In this document: piece after piece, positions 43,782 to 53,109 of the stretch
Layout of the letters: every line of letters begins with the position of its first letter
How positions within the stretch are numbered: position 1 is the stretch's first letter
Assembly (NCBI GenBank): GCA_041301185.1
Contig: JBFYSV010000202.1
Span: 1 to 64,000 of the forward strand
DNA from: JAQBDA01 sp041301185
GTDB lineage: Bacteria > Chloroflexota > Anaerolineae > Anaerolineales > UBA4823
Length of the DNA: 64,000 nucleotides
Reading direction: 5' to 3'
The notes under the pieces: model-generated
Databases searched by the model: none
Told to the model about the DNA's origin: nothing
Seen by the model: the letters and a program-made list of their open reading frames with translations, nothing else
Translations under genes and position numbers: made by a program

Positions 43782-44471
43782 CTAATCCCCAAATCGATAT
43801 CCAGTCCCCCACACTGTCTGGATATATCGCGGCTGGGATGGATCTAGCTCGACTTTTTTCCTCAGCCGGCGGACTGTTGCCTCGATCATATTCATATCCG
43901 CCCCGGTAGACATATAACCCCAAACATTATGCAACAGATCCTCTTTACTCAGTACGATCCCGGCATTTTGCATCAGGTATTTTAGTAATTGAAATTCCAA
44001 CGGGGAGACAGGGATGCTTTTTTCTCGGAAGATCACCCGTTGAGCATCCAGGTCCAGGGTCAGGCTATCGAAAGCCAGTTTCCGTCGTGAGAATTGCTTG
44101 TATCCATTCGATCGGCGCAGCAAAGCCTGGACGCGGGCAATCATCTCCCGTGGGCGGATGGGTTTGACAACATAATCGTCAGCACCAGCCTCGATGCCTG
44201 CAACAACATCCTCTTCTCTGCCTCTACCAGTAACCAACAAGATCGGGAGCGAAGAGTTATCCCGCATGATTTTACACACCTGCAATCCATTCATCCTGGG
44301 CATTATTACATCCAGGATTGCAAGATCGATCGGAGTTGTCCGCAGCACTTCAAGCGCCTGCACACCGTTATCAGCAAAAACTACCTCAAACCCCGCGGCT
44401 TCAAGTGTTAATCCTACACTCTGTTGGATATCGAGATCGTCATCAGCAAACAGGATAGTCGTTTTTATCAC
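43782..44471 (-). CDS. OmpR/PhoB-type response regulator
   Basis: A 229-residue transcription factor. The receiver domain has the acidic ADDDLD, the phospho-acceptor aspartate in LAILDVIMP, and the switch lysine in VVKPIRPRE. The C-terminal winged helix has the QLLKYLMQN and TVRRLRKK elements and GTGYRFG. The start is GTG at 44471. No histidine kinase is adjacent. An imperfect palindrome around 44560 (TTGTTA...TTACAA) lies in its upstream region and could be an operator, but this is weak. Confidence 0.92.
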   Translation of the reverse strand: MIKTTILFADDDLDIQQSVGLTLEAAGFEVVFADNGVQALEVLRTTPIDLAILDVIMPRMNGLQVCKIMRDNSSLPILLVTGRGREEDVVAGIEAGADDYVVKPIRPREMIARVQALLRRSNGYKQFSRRKLAFDSLTLDLDAQRVIFREKSIPVSPLEFQLLKYLMQNAGIVLSKEDLLHNVWGYMSTGADMNMIEATVRRLRKKVELDPSQPRYIQTVWGTGYRFGD

Positions 44472-44708
44472 CCCACAAACTCCTGAAAATGTCTCCGTTG
44501 CTATTCAGCCCAAGCAATTTGCTGTGATGCCAAATTAAAGAACGCAATGGCTCTTGACTTGTTACACTTATTTACAATTTCCTGACAATCACCTTGCAAT
44601 TTTGTTAGGTTCTACCATCCCCCAAACCGGCATGTGAAATATGATTAACCAAACTGCATGCCTGTTTTTTTTGTTGTTTCCTGCTCTCTTGCTATGATAA
44701 TCAATAAC

Positions 44709-47639
44709 CTAATTCCCCCTGGTTTGCTGCTGGACCAGTTTTACGCCAACCAGATCGGCTTTTACAATCAAACGCTTTGTATAGAAACCGGTGTACATAT
44801 CCCATTCCGAGCAAGTGATCAAAGTGAGCTGCGGTTCCGAACTGGCGCCAATTACCGCCAGGTCGGTTGCCTCAACATCTACTTGCTCGCTTATCATATA
44901 CTCATAGATATTTTTCTCGGTATAGATGAATACTGCATCTCCATATCTTAAATCAGCCAGGTAACGGAAAGGTCCATTGCTTCCATCGCGCAAAGTAACA
45001 TGACCAGCCAATGCAGTATTCCCACCCAGACCAGGCCAGGAGGTATCACCCATCCAGGCAATCTCCTGGTTCAGGCCGGCAATCAACCAGGTCAAACCAT
45101 CGTAAGGAACATATTTCACAACCGTGTCGAGGGCAAGAGCGGGGATGATAATCCGGTTCACCGGGCTAAGATCTGCCCCGGCTTCCTCAGTTGGGGCAAG
45201 CATGGTAGGTGTTGGAATCGGGAAATCCGGTAGTTTATTCAACTCAGAACCGGGTATCTGAGGAGTCATCCCAGGCCAGATTATTGTTTCAGGCTCGCTT
45301 TGAGACAGAAAACGCACTTTTTCTAACGGTGCCCTGACAGAGGACTTTTGAGCGAGGGGGTTGGTATCTTTAACAGTATATCTGTTCAAGATCCAACCAG
45401 AAGTACCAAATAGTACCGCAGCCACAGTCAATAAGCCGCCCATCTTAACCGCCCAACTCGTCCATTCGGATTGCTGGCCACGTAGTTGGTACGCATAGGC
45501 GAAAGCCACAATCGCCAGGATCAGCAGCAGGCCAGCACTGACGAAGGCGACCAGGGATGGTTTAATTTGCGGCTTTGCCGCACCAATTTCGACCCCGCCG
45601 GTACCCGGCAGGGTTGATACTGCCAGGATTTGGAAACTAACGGTATTTGAATTTCGCGTAAAAGTACTTCCACCAAATTTATATGTCAGCTTGGCTGTAT
45701 TGGTTACTGTTGAATTTACCGTTGCGCTGGTATTCACCCTGCCTACCACGGTAATCGTTACTTCTTCGTTACGGTTAAGAACGCCAAAGGTAACCGTCAC
45801 CTTTCGAGTGGAGTTATTGACCGTAGCTGTTCCCTTGGAGGTTTTCGCGCTGGATATATCCAGGAAAGTCGAGAAGGTATCTTCTACGATAATATCTGTC
45901 ATGGGTGCCGTACCCGTGTTCGTTAACTTAATTGTGTACGTGGCGTTCTGATTGGTTCGCACCTGGTTAGGCGAGACAGATAACGTGATCCCAGGGGTAG
46001 GTGAGCCGGTGGAAGTTGTCGTATCGCTGGCGATATTATTACTGGTGTTTGCCTCTGGGGCGGTTGTGGTAACCCTGGCCTGATTGGTCAGGGCAGTCGC
46101 AGGACTTGGCAATGCATCCGCCACCCGCACTCGCAACTTAAATCGCAATGCTGCGTTCGGAGCGATACTGGATTCCAGTTTCCATACATAAGTCAGAGCA
46201 GCAGGGGTAGTAGGGGATACATCTAATGTATGGGTGATAAAACTCAAAAAAGTGGGGAGCACATCGGTGATGACAACCCCGGTTGCCGGGATGGTACCGA
46301 AATTGCTGATCGTCATTGTATATGTGATGGTCTGCCCCGGAGTAACGGTTGTCAGCCCATCAGTCTTTGTAAAGCGCAAATCGACCGTATCCAGCTCAAA
46401 ATCCTGCCGGGTGGTCTGACCCGGAATAAGGAACGGTGTCGCGGTTTTGGACGAATACCCGCTTCGGGATACACTGATCGACGCTGCTCCAGCAGAGATC
46501 GGATTGGTAATCGTACCCGTAAAGGTGTACCAGCCACTGGCTACTGTATTCATTACATAGGTGCGGTTGGCGCTATCGCGTAGCTCAACCCTTGCCCCGG
46601 AAAGAACATTATCTGTTATCGCATCCGTCACCCTGCCGGTCACCTGTGTGCTTTGAACCGTAAAACTCACACTGGCAATATTATTTGTCGGATCATAATC
46701 CGGTATGGCAGACACCAGGCCTTCTGTGGTATTAACAATCGTCGTCCCCAGCGAGCCAGAGTTTACCCTCGCGACCAGGAGTAACGTTGCGTTTGCTCCA
46801 TTAGCAAGATTACCTAATGTCCATCTTCCATCGGTATTCGTGTATGATCCCAGGCTCGCTTGCGCTTCCGTAAAGGTTAACTGAGTTGGCAGCACATCGG
46901 TCAGAATTACGCCTGTTGCGTCGCTGGGTCCTCGATTGACCACGGTTAATGTGTAAGTGACCACGCCTCCCTCGGATGGAGAGGCGGGAGCGACGGCTTT
47001 TGTAACCTGGAGATCGGCGCCAACCAGCGTTGTAGGGCTGTCAGACGAGTTATTACCTGGATCGCCATCGTTAACATTAGCTACAACGGCTGTATTGAAA
47101 ATTTGCGTCGTAGTCGTTGGAGTAGGTACAACGCTTAAGCTAATCTCCGGCAGCATAGCACCCGGAGCTACACCTGCCGTGTTCGAGTACACACAGGTAA
47201 GGGTCTGAGCGAGCGTACAATCCCAACCAGTTGTATCAACACTCAGGGGCGAGAGCACATCCGTCAGGATATCTGTTACCGTAATACTACCAGACACAAC
47301 CCCAGTGCCAATATTCTTGACATTGATGAAGTACTCGCCTGGCTCCAGAATAACGAAGTCAGCCGAATGTGTTTTGGTAATGATTAAGTCTGCAACAGCC
47401 TGAAGCGTTTCACCAGGCTGGCTAAGCATGTTTTGGGCGTTGCTTTTCTTCACCGAGGGAGCAAGGAGAGGTGTATCCAGGCGTGTCTCATCGGGGTTGG
47501 ATGATGCCCAGCTCGTGGTGAGCGGTATAAATAACCCTCCAGCGATCACCGCAACCAGAATAAATACCAGGACGATCCAAGCTGACCGGGCATTTGAATT
47601 CTCTTCTTGGTTGTCGGCGGCAATCAAATCGCGATCCAT
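44709..47639 (-). CDS. DUF11-repeat surface protein with LPGTG signal fused to its own sortase domain
   Basis: A 976-residue protein. Order: membrane helix 21-40; four DUF11-type repeats near residues 83-190, 208-325, 418-540 and 550-670; a CnaB-like insert near 333-415; an LPGTG motif at 677-681; membrane helices at about 694-717 and 731-751; and a sortase domain at about 825-976. The sortase triad is H880 (LAGHVT), C943 (ITCSEWD) and R956 (TKRLIV). Predicted topology puts both the LPGTG and the sortase outside. GGAG lies before ATG 47639; the longer start at 47663 is less likely. It may attach itself or a partner to the cell surface; a sorting-type cleavage in cis is inference. Confidence 0.8.
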   Translation of the reverse strand: MDRDLIAADNQEENSNARSAWIVLVFILVAVIAGGLFIPLTTSWASSNPDETRLDTPLLAPSVKKSNAQNMLSQPGETLQAVADLIITKTHSADFVILEPGEYFINVKNIGTGVVSGSITVTDILTDVLSPLSVDTTGWDCTLAQTLTCVYSNTAGVAPGAMLPEISLSVVPTPTTTTQIFNTAVVANVNDGDPGNNSSDSPTTLVGADLQVTKAVAPASPSEGGVVTYTLTVVNRGPSDATGVILTDVLPTQLTFTEAQASLGSYTNTDGRWTLGNLANGANATLLLVARVNSGSLGTTIVNTTEGLVSAIPDYDPTNNIASVSFTVQSTQVTGRVTDAITDNVLSGARVELRDSANRTYVMNTVASGWYTFTGTITNPISAGAASISVSRSGYSSKTATPFLIPGQTTRQDFELDTVDLRFTKTDGLTTVTPGQTITYTMTISNFGTIPATGVVITDVLPTFLSFITHTLDVSPTTPAALTYVWKLESSIAPNAALRFKLRVRVADALPSPATALTNQARVTTTAPEANTSNNIASDTTTSTGSPTPGITLSVSPNQVRTNQNATYTIKLTNTGTAPMTDIIVEDTFSTFLDISSAKTSKGTATVNNSTRKVTVTFGVLNRNEEVTITVVGRVNTSATVNSTVTNTAKLTYKFGGSTFTRNSNTVSFQILAVSTLPGTGGVEIGAAKPQIKPSLVAFVSAGLLLILAIVAFAYAYQLRGQQSEWTSWAVKMGGLLTVAAVLFGTSGWILNRYTVKDTNPLAQKSSVRAPLEKVRFLSQSEPETIIWPGMTPQIPGSELNKLPDFPIPTPTMLAPTEEAGADLSPVNRIIIPALALDTVVKYVPYDGLTWLIAGLNQEIAWMGDTSWPGLGGNTALAGHVTLRDGSNGPFRYLADLRYGDAVFIYTEKNIYEYMISEQVDVEATDLAVIGASSEPQLTLITCSEWDMYTGFYTKRLIVKADLVGVKLVQQQTRGN

Positions 47640-47724
47640 ACTTTCTCCGGAGGTGAGTATCACGCCTTCCTGGAATATTTCTCAATCCATCCTGCTGGTA
47701 TTATTATATCAGCCAAAATGCTTA

Positions 47725-49626
47725 CTATCTCAATCGGCGGTTATCCCCTTCCCGAATTGTAATGCCACGTGAATCCAGGTATTCCAAGAATGCCAGCACA
47801 TAACGCCGGCTGGTATTGTAGTAATCTCGTAGCTGGGCGGCGGTAATTGTGCCAGTTTCCTGAATAATCCGCATTACATCCACCAGCATCTTTTCATAGC
47901 CATCTCTACTAAAAACCACCTCAGCAGAAACCTGTACCAGCTTGCCACTCTCAACCAATGCCTGGTACACATCCCCTCCTACTGCTGCCTGGCATTCTTT
48001 GACTGTTGGTGGTCCATAAGGATTCTCATTAAACTTGGTAAACAAATCGTCAGTCAAGCGCTGCTGCTGGTTGTTTAATCGAATCTCAAATCCTGTTTCA
48101 CAGACAAGGGGGCCGACTTCCTGAATTGAACCGCTGGATGCCAGCTTACCCATCATCCCATTGAAAACGCGCGTTGAAACCTTCAACCGGCTTTTTAGCT
48201 CCTCGCGCGGCATGCCCTGACGCAATGGATAAAGCTTGTGATATTGCTGAATTTCCCGAATTGCTTTTGTGGAGAGCTGGTTCCAGTACAGCTGGCTTGT
48301 CACCAGAGCATCCATTGCGGGTCTAGTGTTTTCTAACGTCTTCCCTTCAATTGAAACCAACAACCCATTTTCATATAACTCACCTATCAGCAGCTGAGCG
48401 TTAGTAGCTTCAAGATTTGATCGTGAGACAACCTCTCTGAGCGGCGCGACGCCGAGTGCAGCCAAGGCTTGAAGAAATACGTCTGCTGGAGTGCCTTTTT
48501 CTAATGCTTCCAATCGCTCGACAGTCTGACGGGAAAATCGCTTATGCCTGCCTTTCGGATGGGGATCAAGTACTTCCCCTCCGCCGAGTGTTTCGCCAGG
48601 GGATGGTCGGCGAATAATGAACCGGTCACCGCGCATGGCGACAACCGGGTGGCTTACCTCCATCTGCACCCATCCATTCTCTCCGGGTTTCAACTCCTCT
48701 TTTCCAAGCAGGCGCAAGCGAGCCACCACCTCCGCAGATCCAATAAACAACTTAATGCTGGTATTGTGCCTGAGGACGGAGCTTGCACCCGTCAGAAGGC
48801 GCAATCGGGCGTCCAGCCTCCCGGTAGGCTGGTAATCCTTTGGATGGGCGATCACATCGCCGCGCATGATCTCATCAACATTGACACCGGAGATGTTGAC
48901 CGCAGTCCGAGAACCAGGCACAGCTATCTCTTCTTTTCGTTTGTGGGTTTGCAGGCCGCGGACCCTTCCCCGGATTGTCTGAGGTAACACAACAAGCTCG
49001 TCGCCTGCGTGCAAAGCTCCATCGCTTAGCGTACCCGTCACAACCGTCCCAAATCCCGGGATGGTAAAAACACGATCCACCGGCAGACGCGGGCGTCCGT
49101 AATCCACTCTTGGGGGGCGTTCTGCCAGGCACTTAACGATTTCGCTTAATAAATCGTCAATCCCTATCCGCTTACGGCCAGAGACACGCACAATTGGGGC
49201 ATTTTCCATAACGGTGCCGATTAATTGCTGGCGCACATCTTCCTCGATCAGATCCAGCCACTCGGCATCCTGAACCATGTCAATTTTGGTCAGCGCAACG
49301 ACACCTCCCTGAATCTGGAGCAGGTCCAAGATCGCCAGGTGTTCACGGGTTTGAGGCATCACCCCTTCGTCTGCCGCAATAACGAACAGTGCTGCATCAA
49401 TGCCTCCAATACCTGAGAGCATGTTTTCGATAAAGTCACGGTGCCCCGGCACATCGATAATACCGATTTCCTCCCCGTCTGGAAGGGTCATCCACGCAAA
49501 GCCCAGGTCGATTGTCATTTCCCGCTCGCGTTCTTCTTTTAAGCGATCGGGGTGATAGCCGGTAAGCGCCTCAACCAGGGTTGATTTACCGTGGTCGACG
49601 TGCCCGGCAGTCCCAATTACCCGCAT
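47725..49626 (-). CDS. selB: Selenocysteine-specific elongation factor SelB
   Basis: A 633-residue translational GTPase that brings Sec-tRNA to UGA codons with a SECIS element. The GTPase domain has GHVDHGKST (residues 8-16), the DVPGH motif and TKID. Three EF-Tu-like domains are followed by C-terminal winged helices (residues about 440-633) that bind the SECIS RNA. The ATG at 49626 starts MRVIGTAGHVDHG; five residues upstream are dropped. selA, selD and tRNA-Sec are not in the window, and no in-frame UGA gene is obvious here. Confidence 0.93.
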   Translation of the reverse strand: MRVIGTAGHVDHGKSTLVEALTGYHPDRLKEEREREMTIDLGFAWMTLPDGEEIGIIDVPGHRDFIENMLSGIGGIDAALFVIAADEGVMPQTREHLAILDLLQIQGGVVALTKIDMVQDAEWLDLIEEDVRQQLIGTVMENAPIVRVSGRKRIGIDDLLSEIVKCLAERPPRVDYGRPRLPVDRVFTIPGFGTVVTGTLSDGALHAGDELVVLPQTIRGRVRGLQTHKRKEEIAVPGSRTAVNISGVNVDEIMRGDVIAHPKDYQPTGRLDARLRLLTGASSVLRHNTSIKLFIGSAEVVARLRLLGKEELKPGENGWVQMEVSHPVVAMRGDRFIIRRPSPGETLGGGEVLDPHPKGRHKRFSRQTVERLEALEKGTPADVFLQALAALGVAPLREVVSRSNLEATNAQLLIGELYENGLLVSIEGKTLENTRPAMDALVTSQLYWNQLSTKAIREIQQYHKLYPLRQGMPREELKSRLKVSTRVFNGMMGKLASSGSIQEVGPLVCETGFEIRLNNQQQRLTDDLFTKFNENPYGPPTVKECQAAVGGDVYQALVESGKLVQVSAEVVFSRDGYEKMLVDVMRIIQETGTITAAQLRDYYNTSRRYVLAFLEYLDSRGITIREGDNRRLR

Positions 49627-49685
49627 CCAATTCCTCCACAAAAGCTACCTATACTATGCTTATGTTGTTGAGGGTACTCCACATC

Positions 49686-50864
49686 TCACCGCGAAGTGCC
49701 TGAAGAGCGCTCGTAGTTCGAAACCCACTCGTGCACAACTGTCAGCATCGATTGCAACCGCTTGCCGGTTAGCTCGTTTATTTGGTGCAGCGTGTCTTGA
49801 ATTTCCTGCATGGCGTCCTCCAGATGGGTTACCCTTTCAGCCAACTTATCATATTGCCGGGATGACTCGCCCCGCTGCTCTTCATGGGTAAGCGTGTAGT
49901 TCGTCCAACGTTTTTGGTCGTCAGCTTTGAATGTAACCCATTCCTGACGGAAACGTTCCTCTGCCAGGCGTTGGATCTCAGCCATTTCATTAATACGACG
50001 GTCCACCTTTTGGGTCAACTCATCCAGTGCCTGTTGAGAGCGTTTGACAGCCCGGTGGGTGGTATCCAGGGTCTGTAAATTCAGCTCGATGTCCGCAGTT
50101 TGGGTATCAATTGTTTCGAATCTCGCCTGCCATTCCTTCCAGACTCGATCGCGCTCTACTTGCAAAAGTGCCTGCTCTTCCAGGAATTTAACCTGGGCTT
50201 CGCGCCGCTCAACCTCCACCATCGATAGCTCATTCAATCGGGTTTCGATTTTTCTCAGGCTTGTCGATGTAAGCTCCATCCTACCGCGCTGATCGTCGAC
50301 ATGCTTACGCAAGGCTGAAATCTCTCCCTGTATATCTGTCAATCGCTTTGCATCTTGCCTTCGCCCATCATCCAGTAATTTCATCGTCCGGGTATATTCT
50401 TCATCACTCCGTCGGATCGTATCTATCCGTACGCGAATCTCGTCAATTGACCGGGACAGACGGATATCTTCATCGACCCGCGACTGTATCGTGCGCTTTA
50501 GCTCTGGAATTGGTGCCAGGTCTTTACGAAGCTCAACGATGTTTGCTTCCAGCGCTCGCTGCTCAACGCGCCGGATTTTTTCCTGCTCCTGCTCGCGTTG
50601 CTTGATCTCTTTGTCCATCTGTTCAAGATGGTGTTTTGTTTCCACGCGAAATTGAAGCAGATTCTCATCAAAATGATCCATCCGGGCTAATAAGGCGCTC
50701 ACCCGGGTGATTTCGCTATCCAAGTTCTTAATCTGCTTGCTGATGCCTGGCAGGTTCCCCTCCAGAGATATCATGCGTTCCTCTATGGCTGCCAGAAGAT
50801 TTTTGTCCTTGCGGTGCTCGTCATCCAGCCAATCTACCCGCTTTAGGATTTGTTCTATCTCCAT
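49686..50864 (-). CDS. Long coiled-coil protein of unknown function
   Basis: A 392-residue protein, almost entirely heptad-rich and charged (Glu, Lys, Arg, Gln), with no membrane helix, signal peptide or catalytic motif. AGGAG lies 7 bases before ATG 50864. Its shape suits a structural or scaffold role, possibly in cell division or the cytoskeleton. It lies between SelB and the membrane-module genes, with gaps of 59 and 170 bases, and belongs to neither operon with certainty. Confidence 0.65.
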   Translation of the reverse strand: MEIEQILKRVDWLDDEHRKDKNLLAAIEERMISLEGNLPGISKQIKNLDSEITRVSALLARMDHFDENLLQFRVETKHHLEQMDKEIKQREQEQEKIRRVEQRALEANIVELRKDLAPIPELKRTIQSRVDEDIRLSRSIDEIRVRIDTIRRSDEEYTRTMKLLDDGRRQDAKRLTDIQGEISALRKHVDDQRGRMELTSTSLRKIETRLNELSMVEVERREAQVKFLEEQALLQVERDRVWKEWQARFETIDTQTADIELNLQTLDTTHRAVKRSQQALDELTQKVDRRINEMAEIQRLAEERFRQEWVTFKADDQKRWTNYTLTHEEQRGESSRQYDKLAERVTHLEDAMQEIQDTLHQINELTGKRLQSMLTVVHEWVSNYERSSGTSR

Positions 50865-51034
50865 ATTTGCGCTCCTGAGCATTCGCGTTTCACGAATGTA
50901 ATATTATTTGATAAACTTCGCAGTTATTGAAATAACTGGAGTGTCAGAACAGCTGTAACCAATCCCTCCACGCAAATCATCTCTCAAACCGGCTCACCAA
51001 AGGATTATAGCATGCTGTATACCTGCCCTTACTT

Positions 51035-52486
51035 TCAAGGAATTGATTGGATAAATGATTCCGACATCCGAGCCAGTGCAGGTGTGAACCATTGTGGAAA
51101 CATACCAATCGCTATAATGGCTATGCTTCCTGCTAATAAAAACAATATCTCGCTGCGGGTTTCACGGATTTCCCACGGACTTTCATTTTCCCCCATCACC
51201 AGCACAGCCATTGTTCTCAGACCACCCATGATCAAACCGGCATAACCCAATAAAACCAGCCCGCCCGAGATCACTGAATTTTGGGCAACTTCTTGCCAGA
51301 TGGCTAACCGAACGGGAAAGCCAATCAGGATTGGGAATCCGGCAAGAGAGAATTGCGCCAGCAACAAACCAATCGAGGCGATTGGTGCCTGCCGTGCCAG
51401 ACCTTTTACATCACGAAACAGCAACCCCTGCGAGGTCACGGCATCTTGAGTTTCATTCGTACGATTGAGGATTCTTATCATCACAACCAGGGATAGTGCC
51501 CATACGCCCAGGCTCAATGCGCGTGGAAGGAGGATTGCGTAGAACGCGCCGAAGAGCTCCCCACTTCCAGCTGGATACAAGCCGGCCCAGACTGCTAATA
51601 GTGATAATCCTATCTCTACCATTACGGCATAACCGAGCATACGCCCCAAATGACGTTGAAAAGCAGCGATTACCCCGCCCAGTACAATCATAATGACACC
51701 GGCGATTTCAAGGATCGAAAACAAACCTGTTGCGTCACGCATCCAGGCATAACGCTCCAGGAATCCCAGACCAAACAATGATATTGCAACAGGCAACTCA
51801 TACAGGAGGTATGCCACAGAGTATGGATGACTCTCTTCAGATATCATTGGTATCCAGGTATGAAAGGGGAAAACCCCCAATAATAACCAAAAACCCAATC
51901 CCAATAACACAAACGAGAAAAAGATAAGGCTCATATCGGCAGTATTGGTATCCACACCGGTGAGCAGCCAGCCTGTGAATAACACAAATGGAAAACCCAG
52001 AGTCTGAAAGGTCAGATACCTGACCACGCCCCGCCCGCGTTGAAACCCCGGAGATGATAAAAGTGGAATACTGACCAGCACAACAATCTCAATGATCAGG
52101 GCTGCATATAAGAAAGGTTCGACAGCCAGCGCAGCAGTCAATAATCCCGCAATTGCCAATCCCAGCGGTACGAACAGCAAGCTGGTACGCGCCACCCAGG
52201 CTCCGGTAAACCAGAATGCCAGACCAAGGTAAATGAGCAATAAGGCAGACCGGTCATTATTATCGAGGACAAGTCGCCTGCCTAATATGGATAGGCTATC
52301 CTGGATCGAAAAGGATATGCTCGCGAAGTTGATGCTTTCACCGATCGGGATTCGCCAGGCCAATATCGCCAACAATATCGCCACAAACGTGCCAATGATG
52401 AATACAATGTTCTTGCGCTTATAAAAGATCAACAAAACGCCGGAGACAATTCCCGGGAAGATAATCCAGAGAATAGCTGTGCTCAT
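51035..52486 (-). CDS. Complex I-like antiporter subunit (NuoM/NuoN/MrpD relative)
   Basis: A 483-residue integral membrane protein with about 13-14 helices of the proton-translocating-subunit family. A TM5-type glutamate is kept (E133, IIEIVVLV). The lysine that lies five residues before PFH in NuoM is a leucine here (L202, before PFHTWIPM), so proton pumping by the usual path is doubtful. The start overlaps the upstream stop (ATGA); a much longer open frame upstream is a shadow. It is the third gene of a membrane-only cluster. Confidence 0.72.
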   Translation of the reverse strand: MSTAILWIIFPGIVSGVLLIFYKRKNIVFIIGTFVAILLAILAWRIPIGESINFASISFSIQDSLSILGRRLVLDNNDRSALLLIYLGLAFWFTGAWVARTSLLFVPLGLAIAGLLTAALAVEPFLYAALIIEIVVLVSIPLLSSPGFQRGRGVVRYLTFQTLGFPFVLFTGWLLTGVDTNTADMSLIFFSFVLLGLGFWLLLGVFPFHTWIPMISEESHPYSVAYLLYELPVAISLFGLGFLERYAWMRDATGLFSILEIAGVIMIVLGGVIAAFQRHLGRMLGYAVMVEIGLSLLAVWAGLYPAGSGELFGAFYAILLPRALSLGVWALSLVVMIRILNRTNETQDAVTSQGLLFRDVKGLARQAPIASIGLLLAQFSLAGFPILIGFPVRLAIWQEVAQNSVISGGLVLLGYAGLIMGGLRTMAVLVMGENESPWEIRETRSEILFLLAGSIAIIAIGMFPQWFTPALARMSESFIQSIP

Positions 52487-53103
52487 TCTATTCTTTCCAT
52501 GGTTGGCGCAAGTACCAGGTACGCCCCAACCAGCCCTAATCCCAGGGTAACAACTGCCAGAAGACCCTGAACCAGGGCAGATACTTCGATCCCTGCATAA
52601 GCAATCTCGAATCCAGCGATGACTGTGAGCAAGCCAACCACCACCCGAAACGGCTCCGAGGTTAACCCCAGGTGGAGCAGTCCCAATCCAATCAATATCG
52701 TCGAGCCTAAGATTTGTTCGCTTGATAGACCTGGCAACCATTGAACAATAACGCGGGATCCAGACACAATCACCAGTCCGACTAAACTGGCGGCAAACAA
52801 CCGGAACAATCTCCCGGATAGCTCTGTCTGCGAGTTTAATAGCGGTGGATGTCTGGTCTGATCCTGATCCTTTGCCTCAAGGCTAGATAGGGCAATGAAT
52901 AAAATAACACCAGCCATCAAACCTGCAATCAATTTTGTCAGCGCCATCTGGAACGGCCATGAAATGCCTACCAGGATAAATATGCCAGCATACTGGATCA
53001 TCAATAAAGAGATAATCCACCGCCAGGCGTGGGAGATTAATATCCCAGCAGCAGTGACTGCTACCAGCACAACAGATGGAAGAGCTAACATATCAAGACC
53101 CAA
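52483..53103 (-). CDS. Small multi-spanning membrane protein of the complex I-like module
   Basis: A 206-residue membrane protein with about six helices, including SVVLVAVTAAGILISHAW and a later GLLTVIAGFEIAYAG segment. The layout and position are like HyfE or NuoK-type small subunits, but the sequence does not allow a firm assignment. The start is TTG at 53103 or ATG at 53091. It overlaps the downstream gene by 4 bases and is 6 bases after the upstream gene. Confidence 0.55.
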   Translation of the reverse strand: MGLDMLALPSVVLVAVTAAGILISHAWRWIISLLMIQYAGIFILVGISWPFQMALTKLIAGLMAGVILFIALSSLEAKDQDQTRHPPLLNSQTELSGRLFRLFAASLVGLVIVSGSRVIVQWLPGLSSEQILGSTILIGLGLLHLGLTSEPFRVVVGLLTVIAGFEIAYAGIEVSALVQGLLAVVTLGLGLVGAYLVLAPTMERIE

Positions 53104-53109
53104 TATTGA

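Noticed and set aside
44600..44700. Hairpin with a T-run on the plus strand between the regulator and the sortase gene
   Set aside because: The stem is only six base pairs with a long loop, and no plus-strand gene ends there.
50883..51034. tRNA-Sec or other tRNA gene near SelB
   Set aside because: No cloverleaf arms or CCA-type end can be traced in this gap.
52487..52741. Long N-terminal extension of the antiporter-like gene
   Set aside because: It overlaps the upstream membrane gene in another frame, has soluble composition, and the ATG at 52486 overlaps that stop in the normal ATGA way.
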